Origin: Asticcacaulis sp. SL142
GTDB lineage: Bacteria; Pseudomonadota; Alphaproteobacteria; Caulobacterales; Caulobacteraceae
Direction of reading: 5' to 3'
DNA length: 64,000 nt
Assembly (NCBI RefSeq): GCF_026625745.1
Contig: NZ_CP113061.1
Span: 2,381,501 to 2,445,500 of the forward strand
Shown here: piece after piece, positions 18,917 to 29,470 of the stretch
Numbering within the stretch: the first letter of the stretch is position 1
How the letters are laid out: each line of letters starts with the position of its first letter
Position numbers and translations under genes: made by a program
Notes under the pieces: model-generated
What the model saw: the letters and a program-made list of their open reading frames with translations, nothing else
Told to the model about the DNA's origin: nothing
Database searches by the model: none

Positions 18917-19608
18917 GCCGGTGGACGCTCCGTATCGAAGCGGACAATCCGTTTGTCGGACACCTTGGCGTCGGGCTCACGAATATAGACCGGTTTAACA
19001 TCTGAACGGTCTAAATCATCAAATCCCAGACGCGCCATGGCCTGAGTTGAGGGGCAAATCTGCGGTATGACCAAAGCTTGCGGCCAGTATGACCGGACAT
19101 GATCGCCGCCATTGCCGGTCAGAATCCCCACGTCCGGCAGGGTGTTCGCATAGGCACTTAAGCCCTCATTATCATTAATATTCAATGGTATAGGCGACGT
19201 TATGGCGGCCATACCGTCAAAGGCCTGCACATAGACCTGCCCACGTCCGGCCTCGATCACCACCAGACGCCGCGTGTCCGTAAGCCCCTCAAACGCGGCC
19301 ATCGCCTCTAAGGTTGAAAAGCCGCGTAAAGCAACGCCCGCGCCTTCGGCTAGACCTTTGGCAAAGGATAAACCTACCCGAAGCCCGGTAAATGACCCTG
19401 GCCCCAGCGTCACACAGACACGATTAAGGGCTTTTGGATTAATTCCAGCTTTATGGAAACAATTCCAGATTTGCGGGCCGATATGTTCCTGATGGCCACG
19501 GTTCATCAGTGCGGTATCATCATAAAGGCATGTCAGGCCATTCGGGCCGTTTTCATAGAGTCCGACCGTGCAGGCACCGACCGAGGTATCGACAACCAGT
19601 CCCAGCAC
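18913..19608 (-). CDS. tsaB: tRNA threonylcarbamoyladenosine biosynthesis protein TsaB
   Basis: This 231-residue ASKHA-fold protein acts with TsaD and TsaE to form t6A37 in ANN-decoding tRNAs. The start LVVDTSVGACTVGLY and the motif GPGSFTGLRVGLSFAKGLA (about 72-90) are diagnostic. It starts directly after the stop codon of the Nfu gene and overlaps rimI, so the three are co-transcribed. Confidence 0.93.
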   Translation of the reverse strand: MLGLVVDTSVGACTVGLYENGPNGLTCLYDDTALMNRGHQEHIGPQIWNCFHKAGINPKALNRVCVTLGPGSFTGLRVGLSFAKGLAEGAGVALRGFSTLEAMAAFEGLTDTRRLVVIEAGRGQVYVQAFDGMAAITSPIPLNINDNEGLSAYANTLPDVGILTGNGGDHVRSYWPQALVIPQICPSTQAMARLGFDDLDRSDVKPVYIREPDAKVSDKRIVRFDTERPPA

Positions 19609-20178
19609 CTAAAGCACCGACTCCACATGCTTTACTTCGGGGACATAGTGCTTCATCAGCGATTCAACACCCTGTTTCAAGGTTGCCGATGATGACGGGC
19701 ACCCCGAACAGGCCCCGCGCATATGCAGCCATAATGTCCCGCTATCTTCATCAAAGCGATCAAACTCGATATCGCCCCCGTCCTGAGCCACCGCCGGACG
19801 CACCCGCGTATCGAGCAGTTCCTTGATCTCGGCCACGATCTGACCCAGTTCGCCCTCATAGACGACCGCGTCCTTTTCGGCCTCGGCTTGCGTCAAAATT
19901 GGCTTGCCGGAACTATAGAAATCCATGATGGCGGCCAGTATCGGTGCCTTGATTTGCGCCCAGATCAGTCCCGATTCCGGGTCACGGCGCACGGTCAGAA
20001 AATCATGGCCGAAATAGACGCCCGATACGCCGTCAATCTGAAACAGGGCCAAAGCCAGCGGTGATTTTTCCGCCTCAGTCTCAGTGCGCAAATCCAGTGA
20101 GCCGCCGCTTAAAACCTCACGGCCGGGGATGAACTTGATGACGTCGGGATTAGGCGTGGCTTCGGTTTGGATAAACAT
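19609..20178 (-). CDS. NifU/Nfu-type Fe-S cluster carrier
   Basis: This 189-residue protein has an N-terminal Nfu_N domain (residues 1-90, start MFIQTEATPNPDVIKF) and a C-terminal NifU domain. In the latter the Cys157-Ser-Gly-Cys160 motif binds a labile 4Fe-4S cluster passed on to target enzymes. The two-domain form is the usual alphaproteobacterial and mitochondrial NFU1 type. MiaB, a 4Fe-4S enzyme, is encoded nearby and could be a client; that is inference. Confidence 0.93.
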   Translation of the reverse strand: MFIQTEATPNPDVIKFIPGREVLSGGSLDLRTETEAEKSPLALALFQIDGVSGVYFGHDFLTVRRDPESGLIWAQIKAPILAAIMDFYSSGKPILTQAEAEKDAVVYEGELGQIVAEIKELLDTRVRPAVAQDGGDIEFDRFDEDSGTLWLHMRGACSGCPSSSATLKQGVESLMKHYVPEVKHVESVL

Positions 20179-20236
20179 GGGCAGTTCCTATGATTAACCG
20201 GTAGATGGCCCTAAAGCGCCCAAAAAACAAGCCCCA

Positions 20237-20704
20237 TCAGACCAGATCAAGAATCGCCGCCTCATCCAGATCGCCCGGCACGATGGTGATCGGTATGGGC
20301 CGCCCCCCGCCGAGACTGGCCACGCCATCACGCATCAAGCTGGAGATCAGCGGCCCCGGATCCCGGCCCGAAGCCGACGCCAGCACCAGAATTTTCAAGC
20401 CGCGATCCTCAGAGATCAGGGCCTTGATGGCATCACGCACGGCCCCGATCTTGATAATGATTTCCGCCGGATGGCCCGATTTAACAGCGGCAATATCGGC
20501 CAGTTTGGACAGCAGGGACTCGGCCTCAGCCCGTTGTTCGCGCTCGATCTCATCGCGCACACCGGCCCATTGGGTGTAGTCGGTTTCCGGCAGAACCCGC
20601 AGCAAGGTCACCACCCCTTGGGTCGCTTTCGCGCGCCCGCAGGCATAGGTGAGCGCGGCCTGAAACTCAGGGGAATCGTCGGCAATAATCAAAAATTTGC
20701 GCAC
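20237..20704 (-). CDS. Universal stress protein, single UspA domain
   Basis: This 155-residue protein has an alpha/beta Usp fold beginning KFLIIADDSPEFQAAL. The glycine-rich ATP-binding loop expected near residues 115-130 is present only loosely (ASASGRDPG), so nucleotide binding is uncertain. It lies 9 bases downstream of the glutamate dehydrogenase start strand order and is probably read with it. Confidence 0.85.
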   Translation of the reverse strand: MRKFLIIADDSPEFQAALTYACGRAKATQGVVTLLRVLPETDYTQWAGVRDEIEREQRAEAESLLSKLADIAAVKSGHPAEIIIKIGAVRDAIKALISEDRGLKILVLASASGRDPGPLISSLMRDGVASLGGGRPIPITIVPGDLDEAAILDLV

Positions 20705-20713
20705 GAAGGGGCC

Positions 20714-23700
20714 CTATAACCTGTTGATCCATTCCCTGAGCACCGCATTGACGATGGTCAGCTTGGCAAAACTCCAGGAGGCGGCGGCCCCCTGAGTGGA
20801 TTGCTCGATATCTTCTATCATCTGACGGGCCGGATCAATAAGCGCTTTGTGCGCCTCAGCCCAATCGGCCAGTTGCGCCGCGGGATGGTCAAGCGCCGGA
20901 CCACTTCCTAAAATCGCCGCCACAACGCTTTTGTGCTCCGCCAGCAGGTCTTCGGTCAGGCGGCGCAGGGCCATGCGGTCCCACGGATCGGCGCTGAACA
21001 GCTCATTCGCCCCGGCCCGCAGGCGATCAAAGCCAAACCGCTCACCGGCCAGATAATAGAGCCGCGCCACCGCCTTAAGGTCAAAGCCATGCTTTACCGA
21101 CAGGTCGATAATATCCGTAGCGCTGGTGAACGAGCGCAGATAGGCGATCCGGCCCGCCAGGGCTTCATCCGCACCCGCCGCTTTGAGGCGCTCAAGTCGG
21201 CGCGCGACATTGCCGCTGTCATACACACTGATCAGATCAGGCCCATGGGCCAACAATTCAGAGACACCGGCCTGATAATCTGAGACCAACTCATCAACCG
21301 CCTTACCTTCTGTGCCGAACCGACGCGCCAGCCAGTAGGTTTGCCGGCGCAGGAACAGGGCGATTTCCTGATAGAGCGCGGTCTGGGCCGACGCCGGAAT
21401 GATATTATCCAGCGCCGAGACCTGATCCCACAAGGCATTAAGGCCAAACAGCCGCCGCGCCCCTTCAAAGGCCAGCACAAACGTCTTCGCATCGACACCG
21501 GCGGATTTCATCAGCCGGGCCGGGAAGCTGGCACCGGTCATATTGACGATATCGTTGGCCAGAACCGTACTGATGATTTCCCGCTTCAGACGGTGGCCGT
21601 TGATTTCAGCGACATAGCCATGCAGGGCGTGCGGGAAATAATCGATCAGCATCCGCTCAAAGGCCGCATCATCAGGCGCCGATGAGGCCACAATATCATC
21701 AAACAAAACGATCTTGGCATAGGCGGTCGTGACCGCCAGTTCCGGCCGGAACAGCCCCTGGGACTGGGCCTTACGGGCTTCCAGCGCCGCATTGGACGGC
21801 AGGCCCTCGACCTTGCGATCCAGTTTCCCGCGTTTTTCAAGCCCCGACATGAACATCTGGGCCGCGCCATTATCGGCAAAGGCGCTGGCTTCCTGCAGGG
21901 TCAGGGCCAGGGTCTGGCGGTAATTATGCTGCAACACATGGGCTGCAACATCATCGGTCATCGAAGCCAGCAGTGCATCGCGCTCCGGCATGGTCATACG
22001 GCCATTGGTGACCAGTGAGCCCAGCAGAATCTTGATATTGACCTCATGGTCGGAGCAATCGACGCCCGCCGAATTATCAATCGCGTCGGTATTGAGCCGC
22101 ACCCCGTTTTGCGCCGCCGCGATCCGGCCGGCCTGGGTCATGCCAAGATTAGCCCCCTCCCCGATCACCTTAACCCTCAGGTCGGTGGCATCGATGCGGA
22201 TGGCGTCATTGGCCTTATCACCGACCTCAAGATGGGACTGGGCCGGGGCTTTGATATAGGTGCCAATGCCGCCGAAATAGAGCAGTTCGGTCTCGGCCTT
22301 AAGGATGGCTTGCATCAGATCGAACGGAGAGACCGCATCGGCCTCGATCCCCAGCAGGGCCTTGATTTCCGGCGTCAGGTCGATCGATTTCAGGCCGCGC
22401 GAAAAGATGCCGCCGCCTGACGAGATCAGGGATTTATCATAGTCCTGCCAGGAGGAACGCGGCAGGGCAAACAGCCGTTCCCGCTCGGCAAACGAAACCG
22501 CCACATCCGGATTGGGATCAATGAAAATATCACGGTGATCGAAGGCCGCGACCAGCTTGGTCTGGCGCGACAGCAACAGGCCATTGCCGAACACATCGCC
22601 CGACATGTCGCCCACACCCACGACGGTGAACGGTTCAGACTGAATGTCTTTGCCCAATTCGCGGAAGTGGCGCTTAACCGCCTCCCACGCTCCGCGCGCG
22701 GTAATGCCCATCGCCTTGTGGTCATAGCCGACGCTGCCGCCCGAGGCAAAGGCATCGCCCAGCCAGAAGCCGTAATCGGCTGACACGCCATTGGCGATAT
22801 CCGAAAACGTCGCCGTGCCTTTGTCGGCGGCCACCACCAGATAGGGGTCGGGCTCATCCCACATGACGACCGAGGCCGTATGCACAATCTCACCCTTGGG
22901 GCCGATATTGTCGGTCAGGTCGAGCAGTCCCGACAGGAAGGTTTTATAGGCGCGAATGGCCTCATTGCGGATGGCATCGGGCGTGCCGCCCTTGGGCAGG
23001 GATTTAGGGAAGAACCCGCCCTTGGAGCCGACCGGCACAATGACGGCGTTCTTGACCTGTTGCGCCTTAACGAGGCCCAGCACTTCGGTACGGAAATCAT
23101 CCTTGCGGTCGGACCAGCGCAGCCCCCCGCGCGCCACCGGCCCGAACCGGAGATGAATACCATTGACATCCGGCGACCAGACAAAGATTTCGCGGAACGG
23201 CTTGGGGTCGGGCAGGTCGATCAGGTCACGGCTTTTGACCTTGAACGAGATATAGGTTTTCGGCTGGCCATCGTTATTCAACTGATAATAGTTGGTGCGC
23301 ACCATAGCCCCGATCAGGGCCGCCAGACGGCGCAGCACACGGTCTTGCTCAAAATTGGATACGGTTTGCAGCAGGGTATCGATGCGCGTTCTGGCCGCCT
23401 CAACCTCGGTTGTGCGGGCCGTAACATCACCGCTTGCGGGATCAAATTTCAGCTCAAAATAGCGCCACAGGGCTTCGGTCACGTCGCGGTTTTCACGCAA
23501 GGCCTGCTGCTGCACCCCGGGCGACGGATCAAGGCCCGATTGCTGGCGGTAGAGGCACAAGGCGCGCAGCAAGGCGGTCTGACGCCAATCCGCCCCCGTC
23601 ACCAGCAGGGCGTTAAAGCCATCGTTTTCGGTCAGCCCCTGCCACAGGGCCAAGGCCCCCTGCTCAAAGCGCTGCTTGAAGGCAGCGAAATCCGTGATCT

Positions 23701-25624
23701 TTGTCGGCGAATGGACGATGAATTCGTGTACCCAGAAATAGGTCTTACCGTCCGGCCCGTCGACAATGACCTCGCTACCGTCTTCTTCGAGGGTTTTCAG
23801 GCCCATATTGTCAAGGATCGGCAGGATATCCGACAGGGCAATGGCCGTGCGGGCGCGCTGATAAAGCTTAAAGGCAAACTGGGTTTCTGAATCCTCCAGC
23901 CGCTGATAGGCGCGCAAATTGAGCGGCGATGACGCCTCCAGCCGCGACAGATACCAGATGTCCTTAACGGCTTCATAAGGGTCATAACGCTCCTGATAGC
24001 CGCTCGGTAAGGCCCGCGCCCAGGCATGCCAGCGGATATCGCCTGGAAAGGCGTCCAGCCCCAATAGGGTTTGCGGGTCACCGTCGTGAACCAGAGCCTC
24101 AACCTTTTGCGGCCACGCCCGCGTCAGGTTTTCGATATCGGTTTCAAGGTCGGACACCGACGGATCGAAATGATCGCCCGGCGTCACGCCGATAATGTAG
24201 TGCAGGCACGACAGCAAACTGTCGCTGACATAGGGATAAACCGCCGACACGCGCCCCATAAAGGCATCGGCCAGACGCGTCCCGATTTTTTGGTGCAGGA
24301 CGACCTGATAAAGCTCACGCGGGATGTATACCAGCACAGAGATAAAGCGGTCAAACGGATCAGGGCGGGTAAATATCCGCACCCGCGGCCGGTCCGACAG
24401 GTGCAATATACCGCGCGAAATGCGCAGCAAATCCGCCGCCTCCATCTGGAACAGTTCATCGCGCGGATAGGTCTCAATGATGTTTTTCAGGCGCTTATCG
24501 GCATAGCCGCCGTTATTGAAGCCAATGACCTTGGATTGGGTCAGGACATAATCGGCCTTTTTGCGGATCAGCGGCACTTCGAATGCCGGACGATCATAAG
24601 CCTCAGAGGTGAACAGGCCGACAAAACGCACTTCACCGGACGGTTTGCCATCCTCGCCATACCGCTTGATGCCAATATAGTCCATGTAAACCCGGCGGTG
24701 GACGCGGGATTTAAGATTGGCCTTGGCCACCGTCACTGGCTCAGAGTTTTCAAGCTGATTGAGAATTTGCGCGCTTAGAACCGCTGGCTCCGATGAGCGG
24801 CGCAGGATCGGACGGTCGGCATCACGCAAAATGCCAAAGCCTTCCTGCAGCAGGTTAAGCGGCCCCTCCTGCGTATAACCGCCATCGGCGTCACGCGGAT
24901 AGACATAGCCCTTGGCGCCTAAGAAGACGAAGTGGTTGTTTTGCACCCAGCGCAGAAAGGCCAGGTTTTCATCCAGTATGGCCGGATCGATTTTAGCGTT
25001 TAAACCCTCCAGCGCCTCGATTTCATGGGCCAGCAACTTGAGCATACGCGGGAAATCCAGCACCGCCAGCCTCAGATCATTCAGGGTCTTATCGACCCCC
25101 TCCAGAATCCGGCCATGAACCTCCGTCGGCTGGCGCTCGACAAACACCATGATCATCGATTCTTTGCCAGATTCGCCTTCAACCCGGCGGCCCGTATCGT
25201 CGCGGTCAACCGCCACGACCGGATGGAACATCGAACGGATCGACACGCCCTGATCGATCAGCTCGCCCATCAGGCTTTCGACGATGAAGGGCGCATCCGA
25301 CTGAATGACGCTTAAAATATCATAGCCGCCCGCCGCCGTAAGACGGGTCAGCACCTGATTGCCGCCTTCGCGGACATCGCCCATGGCCCAGAATTCGGCC
25401 AGATGGTGCGCCAGATCAGCGGGGGCGAGATCGGACAGTTCTTCCGGATCGTAATCCTCAACAATCTGGTGGACAAAGGCACTTTGCGCCGGGATAAGCT
25501 GCTCAGGCGGCACGCCAAGGGCCGCAGCAAAGGCGGCGATCAGTGCAGGCCCTGCTCCGCCCTCATCCAGCCTGGCTTCATCCTGTCCAGTCGTTGCGGG
25601 GCGGCGGAGGGCATTGTCGTCCAT
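20714..25624 (-). CDS. gdhZ: Large NAD-specific glutamate dehydrogenase
   Basis: This 1636-residue enzyme of the 180-kDa class deaminates glutamate to 2-oxoglutarate and ammonium with NAD. The catalytic core is recognisable at about residues 820-1300, with ARGGLRWSDRKDDFRTEVLG and the segment VKNAVIVPVGSKGGF holding the substrate-binding lysine. ACT-like and helical regions fill the N- and C-termini. In Caulobacter the orthologue GdhZ also restrains FtsZ ring assembly in response to metabolism, which is known for that species and only inferred here. No frame problems are seen over 4.9 kb. Confidence 0.96.
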   Translation of the reverse strand: MDDNALRRPATTGQDEARLDEGGAGPALIAAFAAALGVPPEQLIPAQSAFVHQIVEDYDPEELSDLAPADLAHHLAEFWAMGDVREGGNQVLTRLTAAGGYDILSVIQSDAPFIVESLMGELIDQGVSIRSMFHPVVAVDRDDTGRRVEGESGKESMIMVFVERQPTEVHGRILEGVDKTLNDLRLAVLDFPRMLKLLAHEIEALEGLNAKIDPAILDENLAFLRWVQNNHFVFLGAKGYVYPRDADGGYTQEGPLNLLQEGFGILRDADRPILRRSSEPAVLSAQILNQLENSEPVTVAKANLKSRVHRRVYMDYIGIKRYGEDGKPSGEVRFVGLFTSEAYDRPAFEVPLIRKKADYVLTQSKVIGFNNGGYADKRLKNIIETYPRDELFQMEAADLLRISRGILHLSDRPRVRIFTRPDPFDRFISVLVYIPRELYQVVLHQKIGTRLADAFMGRVSAVYPYVSDSLLSCLHYIIGVTPGDHFDPSVSDLETDIENLTRAWPQKVEALVHDGDPQTLLGLDAFPGDIRWHAWARALPSGYQERYDPYEAVKDIWYLSRLEASSPLNLRAYQRLEDSETQFAFKLYQRARTAIALSDILPILDNMGLKTLEEDGSEVIVDGPDGKTYFWVHEFIVHSPTKITDFAAFKQRFEQGALALWQGLTENDGFNALLVTGADWRQTALLRALCLYRQQSGLDPSPGVQQQALRENRDVTEALWRYFELKFDPASGDVTARTTEVEAARTRIDTLLQTVSNFEQDRVLRRLAALIGAMVRTNYYQLNNDGQPKTYISFKVKSRDLIDLPDPKPFREIFVWSPDVNGIHLRFGPVARGGLRWSDRKDDFRTEVLGLVKAQQVKNAVIVPVGSKGGFFPKSLPKGGTPDAIRNEAIRAYKTFLSGLLDLTDNIGPKGEIVHTASVVMWDEPDPYLVVAADKGTATFSDIANGVSADYGFWLGDAFASGGSVGYDHKAMGITARGAWEAVKRHFRELGKDIQSEPFTVVGVGDMSGDVFGNGLLLSRQTKLVAAFDHRDIFIDPNPDVAVSFAERERLFALPRSSWQDYDKSLISSGGGIFSRGLKSIDLTPEIKALLGIEADAVSPFDLMQAILKAETELLYFGGIGTYIKAPAQSHLEVGDKANDAIRIDATDLRVKVIGEGANLGMTQAGRIAAAQNGVRLNTDAIDNSAGVDCSDHEVNIKILLGSLVTNGRMTMPERDALLASMTDDVAAHVLQHNYRQTLALTLQEASAFADNGAAQMFMSGLEKRGKLDRKVEGLPSNAALEARKAQSQGLFRPELAVTTAYAKIVLFDDIVASSAPDDAAFERMLIDYFPHALHGYVAEINGHRLKREIISTVLANDIVNMTGASFPARLMKSAGVDAKTFVLAFEGARRLFGLNALWDQVSALDNIIPASAQTALYQEIALFLRRQTYWLARRFGTEGKAVDELVSDYQAGVSELLAHGPDLISVYDSGNVARRLERLKAAGADEALAGRIAYLRSFTSATDIIDLSVKHGFDLKAVARLYYLAGERFGFDRLRAGANELFSADPWDRMALRRLTEDLLAEHKSVVAAILGSGPALDHPAAQLADWAEAHKALIDPARQMIEDIEQSTQGAAASWSFAKLTIVNAVLREWINRL

Positions 25625-25736
25625 ATTCGGTCTGCCTTAAGTCAAATCAGAGGGCGTTTGGCGCGGGATGATGATCCACATTTCTTAACAAAACAATCCC
25701 CTAAGACCCATCACCCAGACCGTGCGCCGTTCACAT

Positions 25737-27065
25737 CTACTTCACCGGCTCGACTATCGGCTGGCTTGCCTGTTCGGCCCCGACACCCAGATGATTCAGG
25801 ATATCTGAGATGCGCGCCGTCACGAACCGGATCGACGAATCGGCGACACCATAGGGGATCATGATCCACTCACCCGCCCGCATACCGCCGCAGGTATAGA
25901 CCACGTTCGGCACATAGCCTTCGCGGGTTTCCTCATCCGGCGACAGCAAGGGCACGGTTGAGCGCGCAATGACCTTGCGCGGGTCGTGCCTGTCAAGCAG
26001 GGCCGCCGCCAGCGAATAGCGCCGCATGGCCCCGACGCCGTGGGTCAGCAACAGCCAGCCCTCGTCCAGTTCGATCGGTGAGCCGCAATTACCCATCTGC
26101 ACCAGTTCCCACGGATAGACCGGCTCAATGAACCGGTCGCCATAGTTCCACACCGTCAGGTCATCGCTCTCCAGGAAATACAGGCTTTCGTGATCAAGAC
26201 GGCCAATGGCGGCGTAACGGCCATTGATCTTACGCGGGAACAGCGCCAGCCCCTTATGGCGGGCGGCCTCACCGCGAAACGGCGACAGGCGGAAGGTCAT
26301 GAAATCATCGGTTTCAAACAGCTCACACCCGATCTCACGCCCGGAATAGGCGGTGTAACTGCCGACATAGGTCGAGCGGCCATTCTCATCTTGAAAATGC
26401 ACCATGCGCAGGTCTTCAATCCCGTTGGCCTGAGCGCGGGTGATCGGAAAAATCACGGTCGAGGAAATATTACAGGCGGCATGACGGCGCAGTTCCACCG
26501 GCCCGTCCGCACCAAAATCCCTGGCCGGAGAGGCGGCGACCACAAAATCGCTTTCGTCCTTAAGCTCGATATTGCCGTCGGTACTCAGCACACCCTCACG
26601 GAAGGAGATGGTCGAAATATGTCCTTCGCCCACCGTCCGCAGCGACATGATAAAGCGCACATGGCCTTCCGCCATGGCCGACTGATCCGGGTGCGGCACA
26701 ACCGACGGGTTCATGACGGCGGCGGCTTCAAAACTGTACTCATGGGAAAAATAGGCCCCGATCAGCGCCCGGTGATCGTCATCCAGATTATCCATACCGC
26801 CGATCAGTTGCTGAATCTGATTGAAGCGGTCGATGAAGATTTCACGGGTTTGCCAGTGCCGGCCCTGAAAGTCGCGGTTCACATTGGCCAGCTCCGCCTG
26901 ACACTGCTCCCGCGTCAGGCTGACAAGCTGGTTGCAAATCCGGTGAGCACGCGATGCGCTGCCCTGCGCCGACCCGGTCGGCTGCACCGAGATTGAGAAC
27001 GGACGCAAGACGACGCGCTCAGGATTGGCCGTCAGCACGATCGGGCTGTGGTTAAGATTGGTCAT
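25737..27065 (-). CDS. GH130-family glycosidase / beta-mannoside phosphorylase-like protein
   Basis: This 442-residue protein has a five-bladed beta-propeller sequence pattern, with repeats such as EDLRMVHFQDENGRSTYVGS and a C-terminal YVPNVVYTCGG followed by MIPYGVADSSIRF. These are typical of GH130 enzymes, which split beta-1,2- or beta-1,4-mannosides, often by phosphorolysis. The substrate is unknown. The frame opens at a GTG (27089) abutting the upstream stop. The ATG at 27065 is preferred because GGGGA lies six bases before it. It is translated right after the glycosyltransferase gene, so the two probably act on the same glycan. Confidence 0.85.
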   Translation of the reverse strand: MTNLNHSPIVLTANPERVVLRPFSISVQPTGSAQGSASRAHRICNQLVSLTREQCQAELANVNRDFQGRHWQTREIFIDRFNQIQQLIGGMDNLDDDHRALIGAYFSHEYSFEAAAVMNPSVVPHPDQSAMAEGHVRFIMSLRTVGEGHISTISFREGVLSTDGNIELKDESDFVVAASPARDFGADGPVELRRHAACNISSTVIFPITRAQANGIEDLRMVHFQDENGRSTYVGSYTAYSGREIGCELFETDDFMTFRLSPFRGEAARHKGLALFPRKINGRYAAIGRLDHESLYFLESDDLTVWNYGDRFIEPVYPWELVQMGNCGSPIELDEGWLLLTHGVGAMRRYSLAAALLDRHDPRKVIARSTVPLLSPDEETREGYVPNVVYTCGGMRAGEWIMIPYGVADSSIRFVTARISDILNHLGVGAEQASQPIVEPVK

Positions 27066-27089
27066 TGGTTGTCCCCGTACTGTGTTCAC

Positions 27090-29429
27090 TTAAAGGTTGG
27101 CCATCATGGCAGTCCAGCTCAGGTGATAGGCCAAAAGTGACTCCGCCCCCTGATTCTGGTTGCAGCCTTCCGGCGTCAGGCCGTCAAAGCAGCCGCCATC
27201 CGCAGTAATCAGCGACAGGCCGTGATCGTTTTCGCCGTGGAACCACGCAAACGCCCGAAACGCTTCGTCCTTCCAGCGCGTATCCTGTGTTACCCGCCAC
27301 GCTGTCAGGCAGGCATTGAGGGTCGCCTGCACCTCCAGCGACTGCTGATCAAATAGCGCCACGGTCTGGCCGCCCTGATCAAAGCGCGAGGTCGGCACGG
27401 GTCGAAAATGACCGCCTTTGCTGCAGGTCTGCTGCGCCATCAGCCACGACAGAGCCTCCGTCCCCTCATCAATCAGGCTTTGATCGCTTAAGGTTTCGCC
27501 GGCCAGAATAAGCCCTTCCGGCAGGCGGGCATTGTCATAACTCAAGGTAGGCTCAAACCATGCATGACTACCGTTGCTATGGTCGCTTAGACCGTTGCGC
27601 AGCAACCGGCTCAGTTCACGGATGCGGGCGCGGATATCGCCTTCATCCCCGACTTGGCCAAGGGCGCGCGACAGCACCCGGATCAGTATGGCGCGCGAGC
27701 GCTGCGACGTCCAGTTTTCGCTCTGAGGGATAACGCGCTGCGCCAGTTCCTTGGCCCATAACCTTAAGTCATCAGGCAGGTTTGAGCGCACCGTGTCGAT
27801 CAGGGACTCCAGCGTGCGCGCACAGCAATCGTCCGATCCGCCGTCATCCAGCCAGTGACGGCCATAGTCCATGAAGTTGCGGAACCGCTCACCCGTCCAG
27901 GCGTGATTGACAAAGGCGGCGTAGGTATAGGCCAGCCGGTCACGGGTCGCACTTTCTTCGACCCACCCCGATTGCAGGGCGATCAGCGACAAAGCGCGGC
28001 AATTATCATCGGTGCAGTAGCCATGGTTGCGATCGGCCAGCCGGAACTTGCCGTGCTGAAAAATGCCGCAGTCATCGCTCATGCGCTCAATGGCTTCCCA
28101 CGACGGCGGATGGGTCAGGTAATCGCGGGGGCGCTCAGGCTTTATGGGCACGCCTGCGATGTTTCCGGCCGCGATCTTTCCGGTGTCTATATCGGCGGCG
28201 GCGCGGTTGACATAAGAGTCCGCAACCGCACTCCAGCGCGACGGGCGGGCATAGTCATAGGCGCGCTGAGACATGGCGGCGCGATGCTCGTCCGAGGTCA
28301 GAAGGTTGGAGATTTCGCGCGCAAAGGTCGCGCTGTCTTCAAACGGGCAGATGATCCCAACCCCGTCCGCCAGCGCCTCTGCCGCATGCCAGTACGGCGT
28401 CGACACCACCGGGCGGCCCAGCGCCAGTGCGTAACTTAAGGTCCCCGACGTGATCTGGGTTTCGGTCAGATAGGGTGTCACATAGATATCGGTCGCCTGA
28501 AGAATATCGATCAGTTCGGCATCATCCATAAAGCGGTTCACAGAGACGATGTGATCCTCAACACCCAACTGCCGCGCCATATCCATCAAGCCCTCACGAT
28601 AGGCTTCGCCCTGAGCGGCCACCAGATGCGGATGGGTGGCACCTACGATCAGATAACTTAAGTCCGGCGTGCTATCGAGAATATCCGGCAAGGCCCTGAT
28701 GATGGTCTCTATGCCTTTGTTAGGCGACAAAAGGCCAAAGGTCATAAGGGTTTTTTGCCCGCCCACGCCGAACACTTCTTTAAATCGCTCCGTATCCCCC
28801 AGCGGGCGCGACGGCGCGCCATGCGGGACCACAAGGATCTGGGCATCGGGCACCTTATAGACCTCGCGCAGGATTTTCGCCCCGCGCTCGGCCATGGTGA
28901 TCAAGGTCGATGATACGCGGATCAGCGCCGCCATGACGCGCTTCTGGTCGTCATTGGGCGTTTCCAACACCGTATGCAGGGTCGTCACCACTGGCATATT
29001 CAGGCGCTCAAGACATTCGATCAGGTATTCTCCGGCCGGGCCGCCGAAAATGCCAAACTCATGCTGCACGAACATCACATCGATACCGTCCGCATTAAGG
29101 CTTGCCGCCAGACGGCGATAGGCCTCCGGGTCGTTCTGCGCAATCTGGTCGGTGACCACGTCCGGATAGTCATAGGCACCATTCGGATCATTCATGGCAA
29201 TCACCCGCCAGCCGGCCTTGGGTAAGGCGCGCGACAGGCAGGCATACATATCGCGGGTAAAGGTCGCCAGCCCGCACATACGCGGCGGAAAATTACCCAT
29301 AATGGCCGCGCGGCGGATTTTAGGGGCAGACTGCGCCCGTTGGCTGGATTGCGGTGCCACCACCGGTAAATCAGCTATTTCAAAGGCCATATCCGATGAC
29401 CCCACTCCCACAGTCTGTTCTTGCAGCAT
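27090..29429 (-). CDS. GT4 glycosyltransferase fused to an alpha/alpha-toroid C-terminal domain
   Basis: This 779-residue cytoplasmic protein has two halves. Residues 40-410 form a GT-B glycosyltransferase family 4 domain (GNFPPRMCGLATFTRDMY near the start; later FGLLSPNKGIETII and YVTPYLTETQITSGTLSYAL). Residues 430-779 are helical with repeated tryptophans and histidines (RNFMDYGRHWLDDGGSDDC), like six-hairpin glycosidase toroids. Donor and acceptor sugars are unknown. The ATG at 29429 has GAGG seven bases upstream. A perfect 21-bp palindrome lies about 40 bases upstream and may be its operator. It is followed directly by the GH130 gene. Confidence 0.85.
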   Translation of the reverse strand: MLQEQTVGVGSSDMAFEIADLPVVAPQSSQRAQSAPKIRRAAIMGNFPPRMCGLATFTRDMYACLSRALPKAGWRVIAMNDPNGAYDYPDVVTDQIAQNDPEAYRRLAASLNADGIDVMFVQHEFGIFGGPAGEYLIECLERLNMPVVTTLHTVLETPNDDQKRVMAALIRVSSTLITMAERGAKILREVYKVPDAQILVVPHGAPSRPLGDTERFKEVFGVGGQKTLMTFGLLSPNKGIETIIRALPDILDSTPDLSYLIVGATHPHLVAAQGEAYREGLMDMARQLGVEDHIVSVNRFMDDAELIDILQATDIYVTPYLTETQITSGTLSYALALGRPVVSTPYWHAAEALADGVGIICPFEDSATFAREISNLLTSDEHRAAMSQRAYDYARPSRWSAVADSYVNRAAADIDTGKIAAGNIAGVPIKPERPRDYLTHPPSWEAIERMSDDCGIFQHGKFRLADRNHGYCTDDNCRALSLIALQSGWVEESATRDRLAYTYAAFVNHAWTGERFRNFMDYGRHWLDDGGSDDCCARTLESLIDTVRSNLPDDLRLWAKELAQRVIPQSENWTSQRSRAILIRVLSRALGQVGDEGDIRARIRELSRLLRNGLSDHSNGSHAWFEPTLSYDNARLPEGLILAGETLSDQSLIDEGTEALSWLMAQQTCSKGGHFRPVPTSRFDQGGQTVALFDQQSLEVQATLNACLTAWRVTQDTRWKDEAFRAFAWFHGENDHGLSLITADGGCFDGLTPEGCNQNQGAESLLAYHLSWTAMMANL

Positions 29430-29470
29430 GATCCGACCTCAAATATGAAATGAACGCGCACCTCCACCGG

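Noticed and set aside
22880-23890. 336-codon open frame on the plus strand
   Set aside because: It lies entirely antisense to the catalytic core of the glutamate dehydrogenase gene and has no recognisable motif.
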